From positions 1-64,000 of the IMG/VR virus record IMGVR_UViG_3300027971_000043: DNA of 64,000 nt, one strand, 5' to 3'. The translations under genes were made by a program, and so were the position numbers. Below the pieces are notes generated by a model, which was given only the letters and a program-made list of their open reading frames with translations, was not told the DNA's origin and made no database searches. The DNA is from a virus. Positions 7,413 through 15,276 of the stretch are shown here, piece after piece; position 1 is the stretch's first letter; each line of letters opens with the position of its first letter.

Positions 7413-7774
7413 GCGTGATACTACCAATCGATGCTTACATTCAACTCAACGGCATCGAGTACTACGGCAAGGTGGTAAGGGACGGAACCCGAAACCACCA
7501 CCCTATGTCGGAGTATGTCGGCAAGCGGAAGTTTGATGTGGCCAAGATTCAGTCGGACGATAGCTGGACGCATTGGTATGTCTTCGAATCCGAGATGCCA
7601 TTGCCCAACCACTATGACTCCACGTTCGTTCACTCGCTGGACTATGCGAGCTGGATTGATGTGGACAGGGACGACTGCGAAGCTCCGGGACAGATGTTCC
7701 GTCGCAGAGCTAACATCTGGAGGATGGGTCGGTGGAAGATGCTCATCACCCAAAGCGGAGGGAGGGACATATGA
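7409..7774 (+). CDS. Hypothetical protein
   Basis: A 121-aa protein starting at the ATG that overlaps the previous stop (ATGA). It is rich in Trp, Tyr and charged residues (DSWTHWYVFESEMPLPNHY) and has no recognised domain. The first 100 nt of the same frame upstream lie inside the preceding gene, so a longer start is unlikely. Confidence 0.65.
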   Translation: MSVILPIDAYIQLNGIEYYGKVVRDGTRNHHPMSEYVGKRKFDVAKIQSDDSWTHWYVFESEMPLPNHYDSTFVHSLDYASWIDVDRDDCEAPGQMFRRRANIWRMGRWKMLITQSGGRDI

Positions 7775-8055
7775 GAGGTAGACCCATCGATCTTAAACAC
7801 GTCGTGAGCAATGCCAGCCAAGCTTACTATAATCGAAGGCTGAATTTTACCGACTGGAAAAAGAACCTCAATATGGCTAACCGCCGGAGCCGAACGACCC
7901 TCGCAATCAAGCGGAGCGAGGGCTTGGATTATCAGTACGCGTTGACTGATATTCATCGGAGCATCATCAAGAAAGTTATGATGACACCCGATGAAGCTTA
8001 CAACCGAAACAAGGTAACCAAGAAGCTTGGGCTTGCTTGGGTTATGTGCGGATGA
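7771..8055 (+). CDS. Hypothetical basic protein
   Basis: A 94-aa basic protein beginning MRGRPIDLKH at an ATGA overlap with the upstream stop, with a GGAGGGA site before it. The centre (KNLNMANRRSRTTLAIKRSEG) is helical and basic. No family is recognised. Nucleic-acid binding is possible from composition only. Confidence 0.6.
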   Translation: MRGRPIDLKHVVSNASQAYYNRRLNFTDWKKNLNMANRRSRTTLAIKRSEGLDYQYALTDIHRSIIKKVMMTPDEAYNRNKVTKKLGLAWVMCG

Positions 8056-8132
8056 GTACCGAGACAATCAATCTATGGTACTGGCTGTTCGCACAGACCC
8101 CTTCACCAAAGCTTCATCACGGTAATAACTAA
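8052..8132 (+). CDS. Possible 26-aa peptide
   Basis: A very short ORF (begins MSTETINLWYWLF) that starts at an ATGA overlap with the preceding gene and ends just before the next strong Shine-Dalgarno sequence. The overlap and lack of other use of this space support translation. The aromatic segment might insert in a membrane. It could also be a chance reading frame. Confidence 0.35.
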   Translation: MSTETINLWYWLFAQTPSPKLHHGNN

Positions 8133-8140
8133 GGAGGAAT

Positions 8141-8320
8141 ATGCAAAGCAAACTATATAACAAGATGCTGAGTATCTATTACAAGCGGGGTGCGTGTGGA
8201 GTATATCACTACGCCAATCGCCACCCAAAGCAGTTCGAGAAAAGTGAACAGTGGTGCAATCAGTGCGAGGCAGAAACGCCCCGCATCAAGAGAAGAAAGA
8301 GCTGTGCCGTTTGCGGATAG
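8141..8320 (+). CDS. Small zinc-ribbon protein
   Basis: A 59-aa protein preceded by AAGGAGGAAT. It has two cysteine pairs, CNQC (residues 39-42) and CAVC (near the C-terminus), separated by a basic segment (RIKRRK), which forms a plausible C4 zinc ribbon. Its stop codon TAG is also the first part of the structured RNA element that follows. Function unknown. Confidence 0.6.
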   Translation: MQSKLYNKMLSIYYKRGACGVYHYANRHPKQFEKSEQWCNQCEAETPRIKRRKSCAVCG

Positions 8321-8369
8321 ACACAGTGCCCCCCTAGCACGGGGGCACAAGTCTGGCCGATAGGCTGGA
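8319..8369 (+). ncRNA. Structured RNA element, copy A (two-hairpin motif)
   Basis: AGAC (8319-8322) can pair with GTCT (8351-8354). Between them is an 8-bp hairpin, GTGCCCCC (8326-8333) with GGGGGCAC (8341-8348), with a 7-nt loop. Directly after comes TCTGGCC (8352-8358) paired with GGCTGGA (8363-8369) through two G-T wobbles, closed by a GATA loop (8359-8362). The flanks and second hairpin recur exactly at 11031-11086, while the first hairpin there has a different but still paired sequence. No U-run follows, so it is not a classical terminator. It lies between a stop codon and the Shine-Dalgarno of the next gene and may act in mRNA processing, stability or protein binding. Confidence 0.6.
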
Positions 8370-8406
8370 AACAAAAGTAACACTAACCAAGAAAGGAACA
8401 TTTAAT

Positions 8407-8646
8407 ATGTTCTTCAAAGTAAAAGATAACAACAAGGTAGTAATCGAAGTGAAGCAAGGCGTATCGTCGGACGGGAGTCTGACTGGTCGCTTCTACACAG
8501 CCAGCATCAACGGATGGACTGGCGAGGGTCTGACTGAGCAGGACGCTGTGCGCGATCTTGACCAGACTCGGGCAGAAGCTTTAACCAAGCTTCACCACAA
8601 CAACCGCGCGTTTGGTACTCGGTTAACCTTTGAGGTTGCCCAATGA
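8407..8646 (+). CDS. Hypothetical protein downstream of RNA element A
   Basis: A 79-aa protein with alternating beta strands (FKVKDNNKVVIEVKQGV) and a closing helix (QDAVRDLDQTRAEALTKL). The ATG is set by GAAAGGAACATTTAAT. The fold looks like a small alpha/beta domain, similar in layout to HicB-type or other small phage inhibitors, but no specific family is recognised. The next ATG overlaps its stop. Confidence 0.6.
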   Translation: MFFKVKDNNKVVIEVKQGVSSDGSLTGRFYTASINGWTGEGLTEQDAVRDLDQTRAEALTKLHHNNRAFGTRLTFEVAQ

Positions 8647-8783
8647 TTTGGGGCGACTTCTTTGAGGTGATGACTATCATCATCCAGTTATTGATGGCGT
8701 TCATGATCATCCCAGCATGTCTTGTGTGTAGCGCGATTCTCATCGTGCGTCTTCTCAAGATAGTAGAAAAGGAGATCAATTGA
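8643..8783 (+). CDS. Single-pass membrane miniprotein
   Basis: A 46-aa protein, nearly all of which is one hydrophobic helix (VMTIIIQLLMAFMIIPACLV and on) with a short charged C-terminus (KIVEKEIN). It starts at an ATGA overlap and its stop overlaps the TTG start of the next gene. It probably sits in the inner membrane. Function unknown. Confidence 0.6.
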   Translation: MIWGDFFEVMTIIIQLLMAFMIIPACLVCSAILIVRLLKIVEKEIN

Positions 8784-9133
8784 AAGCTGGCGACAAAATC
8801 TGGGTAGATGCCCAGATGATCGAGATCCTAAAAGGTCATAACTTGGGGCGGAAGTTCCGCTTGAACACTGGTGTGGTCGAGGTGGCTGGTGACATCTACA
8901 CCGACGACACGATGGTGCCAAAGGAATTGAATGTGAAAGTCGGTGACGCCCGATGGGTGAGCTTACCTCTTGGTGAGCTGGAACGCCCTTGGCGTTTCCC
9001 AACCTTCCGCCGTCTGCTTGCGGTTATCCGCTCGTGGACTGGTGACTGGTTGTTCCGTGCTCGCAAGCTCGAGCAGGGAATCGACATCGAAGAAACAATT
9101 AACAATGAGGAGAACGACAATGATCAAAGTTAA
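8780..9133 (+). CDS. Hypothetical protein with TTG start
   Basis: A 117-aa protein starting at TTG 8780, supported by the AAAAGGAGAT site directly upstream. The N-terminal half looks like a small beta barrel (GDKIWVDAQMIEIL ... VVEVAG). The C-terminal half has an amphipathic Trp/Arg-rich helix (RRLLAVIRSWTGDWLF) and an acidic tail. No family recognised. Confidence 0.6.
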   Translation: MKAGDKIWVDAQMIEILKGHNLGRKFRLNTGVVEVAGDIYTDDTMVPKELNVKVGDARWVSLPLGELERPWRFPTFRRLLAVIRSWTGDWLFRARKLEQGIDIEETINNEENDNDQS

Positions 9134-9305
9134 GCTTGGTTGGGGGTGGATGCGTTTCCACTTCTTCGCGAACAAATTCAACAATGCCATCGTGGCTAAC
9201 GTGGAGTTTCGGCCTCTCGGCTTTGAACTCTACCGCGGTAGTCATTCGGTAATGATCTACTTGGAGCTTGTCATCGGCACGCTGATGATCAAGTTGAGCA
9301 AATGA
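9120..9305 (+). CDS. Small hydrophobic protein
   Basis: A 61-aa protein starting at ATG 9120, inside the 3' end of the previous gene and close to its GAGGAG site. It is rich in aromatic residues (GWGWMRFHFFANKF) and ends with a hydrophobic stretch (VMIYLELVIGTLMIKL). Membrane association is likely. Function unknown. Confidence 0.5.
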   Translation: MIKVKLGWGWMRFHFFANKFNNAIVANVEFRPLGFELYRGSHSVMIYLELVIGTLMIKLSK

Positions 9306-9469
9306 AAGCTGACAAATACTTAGATACTTGTACAGAAGCAGAGTGTGAGTTTGTATACGAGAGATTTTATGGCCAATCGACGCATGAATTGGTTGAAGAT
9401 CTCCTAAGTTACATTGACCACGAACCTATCAAACAATTAGTCGAAAACTATAGAAAGGAAACAAAATGA
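9302..9469 (+). CDS. Small acidic protein
   Basis: A 55-aa acidic helical protein (MKADKYLDTCTEAECEFVY at the start) that begins at an ATGA overlap and ends at another. No domain is recognised. Position in the tightly overlapping series supports it as a real gene. Confidence 0.5.
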   Translation: MKADKYLDTCTEAECEFVYERFYGQSTHELVEDLLSYIDHEPIKQLVENYRKETK

Positions 9470-9852
9470 GTTACCCAATCGAAGTAGTAGCCGAGAAGGG
9501 AACGCTCCAGCGCAGGCTTGGGCTGACTCCTATCGACCGAACCACAACCGCAGACTTCCCGAAAGGGAAGATAACTATTAGAACAAACAGAGTTCCAACC
9601 TTATCAGAGGGCGGAGCTTATGCGTTCTACTACACCGACCCCGAAGGTGATCGGTCAGTGTGTCACGTTGGGCCCGTGTACCGGTACACAAGTCAGGGGA
9701 GAACTGCCAGTGATGAGATGTATTATCACTTCAACTCTGGTTGCTTGAGGAAAACTCAACTCGATGCGTTTGTCACAACCATCAAGGCCATCGAAGCCAA
9801 AGTCGATGCCCTGATGAGAAAGGAATCCAATGGCTACCAAGAAGAAATCTAG
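9466..9852 (+). CDS. Hypothetical protein
   Basis: A 128-aa protein with mostly beta character (GKITIRTNRVPTL, GAYAFYYTDPEGDRSVCHV) and a C-terminal helix. The ATG overlaps the upstream stop and has GAAAGGAAAC before it. Its last 23 nt overlap the next gene in another frame. No known family. Confidence 0.6.
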   Translation: MSYPIEVVAEKGTLQRRLGLTPIDRTTTADFPKGKITIRTNRVPTLSEGGAYAFYYTDPEGDRSVCHVGPVYRYTSQGRTASDEMYYHFNSGCLRKTQLDAFVTTIKAIEAKVDALMRKESNGYQEEI

Positions 9853-10216
9853 TAAGAGGAAGCTGACCAAAGACGAGTTCAAGCGTATTCTCAATACGCA
9901 CCGTCAGGATAAGCTTACCAAAGACCAAGCTGGAAGGCTCAAGATACTCGACTTCATCGACATCTACGCTGACGACGAGCACAAGGAAAACATCATCCTA
10001 CTCGATGGCTTGGACAAAGCTTTCCTCGGGCTTTCCCATCGAGATGGACAACACGGAACACAAGTGGCGGTGTATGGAATCTATTCCTGCATTCACACAC
10101 TTCAACTCGACAACAAGTGGAGTTGGGATGAAGCTGAAGAATACTTCTACTTCAATACCCGCTGGGCTTATGTTGGCGAGTATACCCCGATGTTCATCGA
10201 GGAGATGATGCGATGA
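9830..10216 (+). CDS. Hypothetical protein with basic N-terminus
   Basis: A 128-aa protein with a lysine-rich start (MATKKKSSKRKLTKDEF) and an acidic, aromatic C-terminal half (KWSWDEAEEYFYFNTRWAYV). No catalytic motif seen. A GAAAGGAAT site inside the upstream gene fits the ATG at 9830. Confidence 0.6.
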   Translation: MATKKKSSKRKLTKDEFKRILNTHRQDKLTKDQAGRLKILDFIDIYADDEHKENIILLDGLDKAFLGLSHRDGQHGTQVAVYGIYSCIHTLQLDNKWSWDEAEEYFYFNTRWAYVGEYTPMFIEEMMR

Positions 10217-10461
10217 ATGCCACACTCACAGCTCAAGAAATTAAGCTAGGTGATACTGTTTGGTGGCGTGGTAGTTGGGGTAACGAAGGCTGGAGGGAGG
10301 CAAAGGTCAAGGGAATTGACCTTGTGCGTTCTGGCCAGAAGGAAAACGGAATCCCTATACCTTGGGTACCAGTTGAAGCGATCGGAAGCTGTGTGTTCGA
10401 TCTTGACAATGGTCACTGGGGGTATGGGTATCAAATCAAACCAAAGGAGCAAACAATATGA
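10213..10461 (+). CDS. Hypothetical small beta-barrel protein
   Basis: An 82-aa Trp/Gly-rich protein (GDTVWWRGSWGNEGWREAKV) with the pattern of an SH3-like or Tudor-like small barrel. Starts at an ATGA overlap and is coupled to the next gene the same way. Binding partner unknown. Confidence 0.55.
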   Translation: MNATLTAQEIKLGDTVWWRGSWGNEGWREAKVKGIDLVRSGQKENGIPIPWVPVEAIGSCVFDLDNGHWGYGYQIKPKEQTI

Positions 10462-10709
10462 GCGTAGTAAGAGAAAACGGTTGCACAGTAATAACTGGAA
10501 AAGATATTGAAAAGTACAGACTACTGATAGCAATCCAGGGCCTGGAGACTCACGTCCGAACCAATGGGCGGATGCGACTCTCACGATTTGCCACACCCAA
10601 ACGGTGTATGGAAATCGTGAGTGAGTTCACACGTAAGAAATACAAAAGATCAGATGCAAGAAAGGCGGTCGATGAAGGCCGAGCTTGGCTGGCGGAGGCG
10701 ACGGTATGA
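10458..10709 (+). CDS. Hypothetical basic helical protein
   Basis: An 83-aa basic protein with helical segments (EKYRLLIAIQGLETHV, SDARKAVDEGRAWLAE). Coupled at both ends by ATGA overlaps. Related-looking short proteins are common in phage early operons. No function can be assigned. Confidence 0.55.
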   Translation: MSVVRENGCTVITGKDIEKYRLLIAIQGLETHVRTNGRMRLSRFATPKRCMEIVSEFTRKKYKRSDARKAVDEGRAWLAEATV

Positions 10710-11032
10710 GAATCGAAGTTGAGAAGGATGATGTTAAGTTCGAATACGACGGCAAGAAGTATTCGGTAACTGGCACAGCCATCCACAATACCGAGAAGGA
10801 AGACATCGGTATTGGTTCTTATGAGTTCTGGGGTTCGCGCGGTTATGACAGCCAGATTGTCAACCAAAGCGAGTTCTCAGAATGTGAGTTCGATAGCTTG
10901 GCAATCTATCCAGACGAGGGAATGGAAGAAGTTCCAGAACCTTCTAAAGAACTTGTCGAGGCTGCGCAGGAAGCTCTGTATTCCGCGACCTACGAAATCG
11001 CGGAAGAACGGGCTGTCGAGTTAAGCGACTAG
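10706..11032 (+). CDS. Hypothetical acidic protein upstream of RNA element B
   Basis: A 108-aa acidic protein with a beta N-terminal half (DVKFEYDGKKYSVTG) and an acidic helical C-terminal half (PSKELVEAAQEALYSATY). The ATG at 10706 overlaps the previous stop, so the longer in-frame start at 10685 is not preferred. Its TAG stop lies within structured RNA element B, just as the 8141 gene's stop lies in element A. Confidence 0.6.
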   Translation: MRIEVEKDDVKFEYDGKKYSVTGTAIHNTEKEDIGIGSYEFWGSRGYDSQIVNQSEFSECEFDSLAIYPDEGMEEVPEPSKELVEAAQEALYSATYEIAEERAVELSD

Positions 11033-11086
11033 ACACTCTGCCCCGTCGTTCGGACGGCGGGGTAGCAGTCTGGCCGATAGGCTGGA
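11031..11086 (+). ncRNA. Structured RNA element, copy B (two-hairpin motif)
   Basis: AGAC (11031-11034) can pair with GTCT (11068-11071). The enclosed hairpin pairs CCCCGTCGT (11041-11049) with ACGGCGGGG (11054-11062) around a TCGG loop. The second hairpin, TCTGGCC (11069-11075), GATA, GGCTGGA (11080-11086), is identical to copy A. Compared with copy A the first stem differs in sequence and length but is still fully paired, so structure rather than sequence is conserved there. It again begins in a TAG stop codon and ends about 30 nt before the next start codon. Confidence 0.6.
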
Positions 11087-11118
11087 ACCAAACGAAAACC
11101 AAAATGAAAGGACACAAT

Positions 11119-11436
11119 ATGGAACTAACAATACCATCAGAAGTGGTAGATGAGTTCGGTCGGGCGACCGAGTGGCTCAAGCTATCCAATGAGAAACGCA
11201 AAGAGTATCGGAGTCTATTCCTAGAATCCGCGAAGCAAGGAATCAAAAGCTGGGTAGGCCAGCACTTCACGGTTCAGATGGATGAGCACGATAAGGCAAG
11301 ACTTGCCAAACCTTTGCTCAAATCTAACCTGCTCAAGTATCTGACGCCAGAGCAAGTGAACCACATCATCGATGCCTCAACAGTATCGAGCGAAGAGTGG
11401 CACTTTACGGCGCGAAGGATTCCGACAGGTGAGTGA
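11119..11436 (+). CDS. Hypothetical protein downstream of RNA element B
   Basis: A 105-aa helical protein (MELTIPSEVVDEFGR at the start). The ATG at 11119 is preferred over 11104 because AAAGGACAC lies at the right distance only from the second ATG. No recognised domain. The following gene starts at a GTG within its last codons. Confidence 0.6.
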   Translation: MELTIPSEVVDEFGRATEWLKLSNEKRKEYRSLFLESAKQGIKSWVGQHFTVQMDEHDKARLAKPLLKSNLLKYLTPEQVNHIIDASTVSSEEWHFTARRIPTGE

Positions 11437-11635
11437 GGCTGTAAAGATTGCAAACGAGATAACAAAGTGGGATGGCTACGCTTTGTTTGACAAAGACAAT
11501 GTATTACTCAACGACCAGTTATTCACACACTACGAACGGGCGCAGAAAATTGCTTCCTGTTACGAGAATGGTGAAGCCATCATCTGGAAAGTTGAACTGA
11601 ACAGAAAGGAAAAAGTCAATGATAATCACATCTAG
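11429..11635 (+). CDS. Hypothetical small protein with GTG start
   Basis: A 68-aa protein reading VSEAVKIANEITKWDGYAL from GTG 11429. An in-frame ATG at 11372 lies deep in the previous gene and is less likely. The fold seems to be a small alpha/beta unit. It overlaps the start of the rIIA-like gene by 17 nt. Confidence 0.5.
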   Translation: MSEAVKIANEITKWDGYALFDKDNVLLNDQLFTHYERAQKIASCYENGEAIIWKVELNRKEKVNDNHI

Positions 11636-13961
11636 TAGAAACACGCCAGTATCGAGCGGGGTTACCGACACGATCGACTACAAGATCGATGTGTCCAACC
11701 TCGGCCACATTGCTAGTATCCTACGCAAAGCTTACTCTGACCCGATCAGAGCGGTTGTGCGTGAGTACGGCACCAATGCCTGCGAGGGTCACATCCTCAA
11801 TGGTAAAACCAACAAGCCCATCCAAGTCTCGCTTCCGACTGGTATGAAGCCAGTCTTTACGATTCGTGACTTCGGCCCTGGACTTGGCAAAGAGAAGTTC
11901 CAAGAGCTGTTCTGCTCGTATGGCGGTAGCGACAAGCGGGCAAGCAACGCCTTCACGGGCTGTCTTGGTATCGGTTGCAAATCGTATGGTGCCTACACGG
12001 ATGCCATCACGGTAACCGATTACAACGGAGTTACTCCCCACAAAGACGGAGTCAAGCGTATCTGGAATTGTCACATCGACGAGAGTGAGGTGGGCAAGGC
12101 ATCGCTGTTAAGCGAGACCAAGACCAACGAACCCTCTGGTGTTGAGATCTCGATTCCAGTTCGGCCACAAGACATTAGTAGATTCCGCGAAACTGCGCTG
12201 CAAGTCTATCGTGTCTTTGATGTCCGTCCCGACATCGTTAACCTATCGCCAGAAGAGAAGAAAGCATATGCCACTCAGACATACAAGGATGGCATTATCA
12301 AAGGAACCAACTGGTCTTTCAATGGTGAAGGTCAAAGCTGGCTCCAGATGGGTCTTGTGCTTTACCCGCTCAAGTCCGACTTCTCTGGTTCACCTGTACT
12401 CAAGCAGTTGATTGATGCTGGAGTCTACGTGAGGGTCGATCTTGGCGATGTCCAAGTCGCTCCGTCTCGTGAGGACTTGCAGTATTCACAGAAGACAATC
12501 CAAGGCTTGGTCAAGCATCTCAATCCAGTCATTGACTCGATGGGGTCGACCTTGCTTGCGGATATTCAAGCGGCTCCAGACTTCTTCCAAGCTCACATGA
12601 TCTTGCGTAGATTCACTGGCACTGGCGGATATAGTTCCTCCAGTTTTCGTGAAGGCATTGTCAAGAAGCTGAAAGGCAAGCTGAAGTGGAAGGGAATCGC
12701 TATGTATGATGACAATCGAATTCCTCTATGTGTCTCGCCTCTCAAGAAAGACCAGACTGAAATCGAGTTGCTTAGATCTCACGGCATCACCGCTATGAGC
12801 ATAGGCAAGCGTAGTTGGGGCAAGGCTAGGTTCAATGTCGATCGCTCCGTTGACGAGCTGATTGTCCACAAGGACACACTCGTCATGATCAACGATACTG
12901 GCACTGGCTCTGGTGAAGCTCGCGTTCGTCACTGGTTGATGAACGGTGGTCCGTCTGGCGCGACCGTGACTATCATCAACTTCAAAAACGGTGGCAGGGA
13001 GTTCCTTAACAAGACTCTCCCTTGGTTCGCGACGACGACATTCCAACAAGTGTCGTCCCTGCCAATGCCCCCACCGAAACAGAAAGGTGTGGACGCAAAC
13101 GGAGTTGAGGTTGAATACGACAAGAATGTCAAGCACACCAAGGGGAATGTGTTTGGCTTGCCTGCTAAGTATCAACGCCAAGACAAGCGTAGTGACTACT
13201 GGGGAATCTCAGCAGCACCTACGACTGGCAAGAAAGTCTATGTCACACTCGACCAATTCAAGTGGTCAATGCCTGGTAAAGACTACGAGATGGAGGAGTA
13301 TTATCCTCTGTATCGGGCAAAAGAATACTTGAAAGCAATCGGGTATTGCGATCAAATCTATGGCGTGAAGGAAGCTGATGTCGACAAGAAGGTTGATGCA
13401 ACTTGGACTAAATTACAGGATGCAATCGAGGAAGGGACACGAGCTTTTCTCAAAGCTCATCCCGATAAGGCTCAGAAGATTGCTGATCGTTATGCTGTCT
13501 TGGGTTTCTTCAACTCTCGATCGGTATACAACAGCGATCGTTTTAGGAAAGAAGGATGCTTCTTTGAGCGATGCTCGCTTGGTCGTTGGGTAAATTCCAA
13601 GATTGGTCCACTCAAAGACGTCAAATCCGACAGCCCATTCCGAATCTTTATGGAAAAGGTTCTAGAGATGTCTGGAGGATGCGCAGAAGAAGGAGACAAA
13701 GACTTGCCAGTCTGGCTTGAAGAGCCAAGGAATACTTGGGCTCTTGGCCGATCGAACAACGATGATAAGAAGGGTGTGTATCAACAACTCAAAGCGTTGT
13801 TGCCCAAACCTTCTTATGATCTGAAAGTCGAGGGAACCAAAATAGCTTCGAGGTATCCATTACTTTGCCACAGTAACTGGCAATCAGATGTAATGGAATA
13901 TCCAACCGAACACACTGTCGAGTATGTGCATCTTGTAGATGCAGCTCGCAAAACAAAATAA
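11619..13961 (+). CDS. rIIA-like: rIIA-like protein (GHKL ATPase fold)
   Basis: A 780-aa protein whose first 130 residues carry a GHKL/Bergerat ATP site: VVREYGTNACEGH (Glu49, Asn53), IRDFGPGLG (Asp84 to Gly88) and GCLGIGCKSYGAY (from Gly114). The overall size and a VAPSREDLQYS segment after the ATPase domain match T4 rIIA-like proteins. In T4 the rIIA/rIIB pair counters exclusion by the lambda Rex system; its biochemistry is poorly known. The rIIB-like gene follows 21 nt downstream, which supports the call. AAAGGAAAAAGTCA precedes the ATG. Confidence 0.85.
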   Translation: MIITSSRNTPVSSGVTDTIDYKIDVSNLGHIASILRKAYSDPIRAVVREYGTNACEGHILNGKTNKPIQVSLPTGMKPVFTIRDFGPGLGKEKFQELFCSYGGSDKRASNAFTGCLGIGCKSYGAYTDAITVTDYNGVTPHKDGVKRIWNCHIDESEVGKASLLSETKTNEPSGVEISIPVRPQDISRFRETALQVYRVFDVRPDIVNLSPEEKKAYATQTYKDGIIKGTNWSFNGEGQSWLQMGLVLYPLKSDFSGSPVLKQLIDAGVYVRVDLGDVQVAPSREDLQYSQKTIQGLVKHLNPVIDSMGSTLLADIQAAPDFFQAHMILRRFTGTGGYSSSSFREGIVKKLKGKLKWKGIAMYDDNRIPLCVSPLKKDQTEIELLRSHGITAMSIGKRSWGKARFNVDRSVDELIVHKDTLVMINDTGTGSGEARVRHWLMNGGPSGATVTIINFKNGGREFLNKTLPWFATTTFQQVSSLPMPPPKQKGVDANGVEVEYDKNVKHTKGNVFGLPAKYQRQDKRSDYWGISAAPTTGKKVYVTLDQFKWSMPGKDYEMEEYYPLYRAKEYLKAIGYCDQIYGVKEADVDKKVDATWTKLQDAIEEGTRAFLKAHPDKAQKIADRYAVLGFFNSRSVYNSDRFRKEGCFFERCSLGRWVNSKIGPLKDVKSDSPFRIFMEKVLEMSGGCAEEGDKDLPVWLEEPRNTWALGRSNNDDKKGVYQQLKALLPKPSYDLKVEGTKIASRYPLLCHSNWQSDVMEYPTEHTVEYVHLVDAARKTK

Positions 13962-13982
13962 AAACGAAAGGACACAGTAAGT

Positions 13983-14834
13983 ATGAACTACATCATAACT
14001 GACGAAACAATAACAGCGGTCATCAACGGAAAGTCTCACACTATCCGCCGTGACCACGCAAATGCAAAGATGGTAATCAACGCGATCGCAGAGGGTCGTG
14101 CGGAGGGTGACATCGAGCAATTGATGGACATCACCAACGCGCTCAATGCGTATCTCGGCAACTCCGTCGAGGTAAAAGACGGTTCGGTGTATCACCGCGG
14201 TGAGATCGTTGACGAGCGTATCGCCAAACGAATCCTCAACTTTATGCAGGAGAATCTACCTGTTGAACCGATGACTCGGTTCTTGGAGAATCTCTACAAC
14301 AACCCGAGCCACAATAGTCGCGCTCAACTGTATCAATTCTTGGAGCACAAGAACATGCCGATCACTGAGGACGGCTGTTTCTTGGCCTACAAGTCGGTTG
14401 ATCAGAACTACAGGGACCACCACACTGGCAAGTTCTCGAACAGAGTTGGCCAGGTGTTGAGTATCGCTCGTCGCAATGTGGACGACAATCCCGATAACGG
14501 ATGTTCCTACGGATTCCACGCTGGCTCGCTCGAGTACGCTGGTAACTTCGGTGGCTCTGATCGTCGGGTCGTGATCGTCAAGATCAACCCCGAGGATGTG
14601 GTGTCAGTCCCCAATGACTGTGAGTTCCAGAAGCTTCGCACTTCCAAGTACGAAGTTGTCGCGGACTACACGGGACCACTACCCAAGACGTACGCAGAAA
14701 CGTACGACTCCACGGAAGATGACATCTACGAAGAGGACGATGTCGAGACCGATGAAACTGACGGCGACGACAGCCTCGTTACGGCCATCCGTGCCGCGGC
14801 TCGTCAGTTGCTTGACGCAGTAGAGAATCGCTAA
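13983..14834 (+). CDS. rIIB-like: rIIB-like protein
   Basis: A 283-aa protein typical of rIIB-like families. The diagnostic central segment has ITEDGCFLAYKSVDQNYRDH and NGCSYGFHAGSLEYAGNF (about residues 122-190), with an acidic linker (about 240-265) and a C-terminal helix. It partners the rIIA-like gene just upstream. In T4-like phages rIIB interacts with rIIA and both affect host-exclusion phenotypes. It has its own AAAGGACACAG site. A strong hairpin follows the stop. Confidence 0.85.
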   Translation: MNYIITDETITAVINGKSHTIRRDHANAKMVINAIAEGRAEGDIEQLMDITNALNAYLGNSVEVKDGSVYHRGEIVDERIAKRILNFMQENLPVEPMTRFLENLYNNPSHNSRAQLYQFLEHKNMPITEDGCFLAYKSVDQNYRDHHTGKFSNRVGQVLSIARRNVDDNPDNGCSYGFHAGSLEYAGNFGGSDRRVVIVKINPEDVVSVPNDCEFQKLRTSKYEVVADYTGPLPKTYAETYDSTEDDIYEEDDVETDETDGDDSLVTAIRAAARQLLDAVENR

Positions 14835-14840
14835 CCATTC

Positions 14841-14869
14841 GGGGCGGGTGGGCAAATCCCATCCGCCCC
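14841..14869 (+). terminator. Strong GC hairpin after rIIB-like gene
   Basis: A 12-bp stem, GGGGCGGGTGGG (14841-14852) with CCCATCCGCCCC (14858-14869, one wobble), closes a CAAAT loop. No U-run follows and the Shine-Dalgarno of the next gene is close, so it may be a partial terminator or a barrier to 3' decay rather than a complete terminator. Confidence 0.5.
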
Positions 14870-14884
14870 ACTTGAAAGGATATT

Positions 14885-15124
14885 ATGATCTACACGAAAA
14901 AAGAATTGAGAGACAGGGTTGCTGCTATGGACTCGAAGGAAATCTGCTACGCCTTGATTTGGACGCAAGATGAATTCGATGGTTATTTCAATGACCAACA
15001 GATCAGCAAAAGCGATTGGGAATCTGCGCTTAGTAGCATTGATTCCGAAAGCGAAGAACAATCTGTCAAAGAAAGTATTGAGATGGAAATCCAAAACCTA
15101 ATTGATGAAAAGGAGACTGCATGA
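14885..15124 (+). CDS. Hypothetical acidic protein
   Basis: A 79-aa, very acidic protein (SSIDSESEEQSVKESIEMEI) after a GAAAGGATATT site. No domain recognised. Its stop overlaps the next start. Confidence 0.5.
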   Translation: MIYTKKELRDRVAAMDSKEICYALIWTQDEFDGYFNDQQISKSDWESALSSIDSESEEQSVKESIEMEIQNLIDEKETA

Positions 15125-15276
15125 AAATTAAATATATGACAAAAGAAAACTTGATTAAAAAACTTGAAGACCTCAAGACGTCTTATCCCAAAACGGATGA
15201 GCGTCCTGCGAAAGGCGACGAATCCGCTAGCCTGTACGCCAGACACATTGTGGAAGAACTTGCGAGACGGTCATGA
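15121..15276 (+). CDS. Small hypothetical protein
   Basis: A 51-aa charged helical protein (begins MKIKYMTKENLIKKLEDL) framed by ATGA overlaps and preceded by AAAAGGAGA. No family recognised. Confidence 0.5.
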   Translation: MKIKYMTKENLIKKLEDLKTSYPKTDERPAKGDESASLYARHIVEELARRS

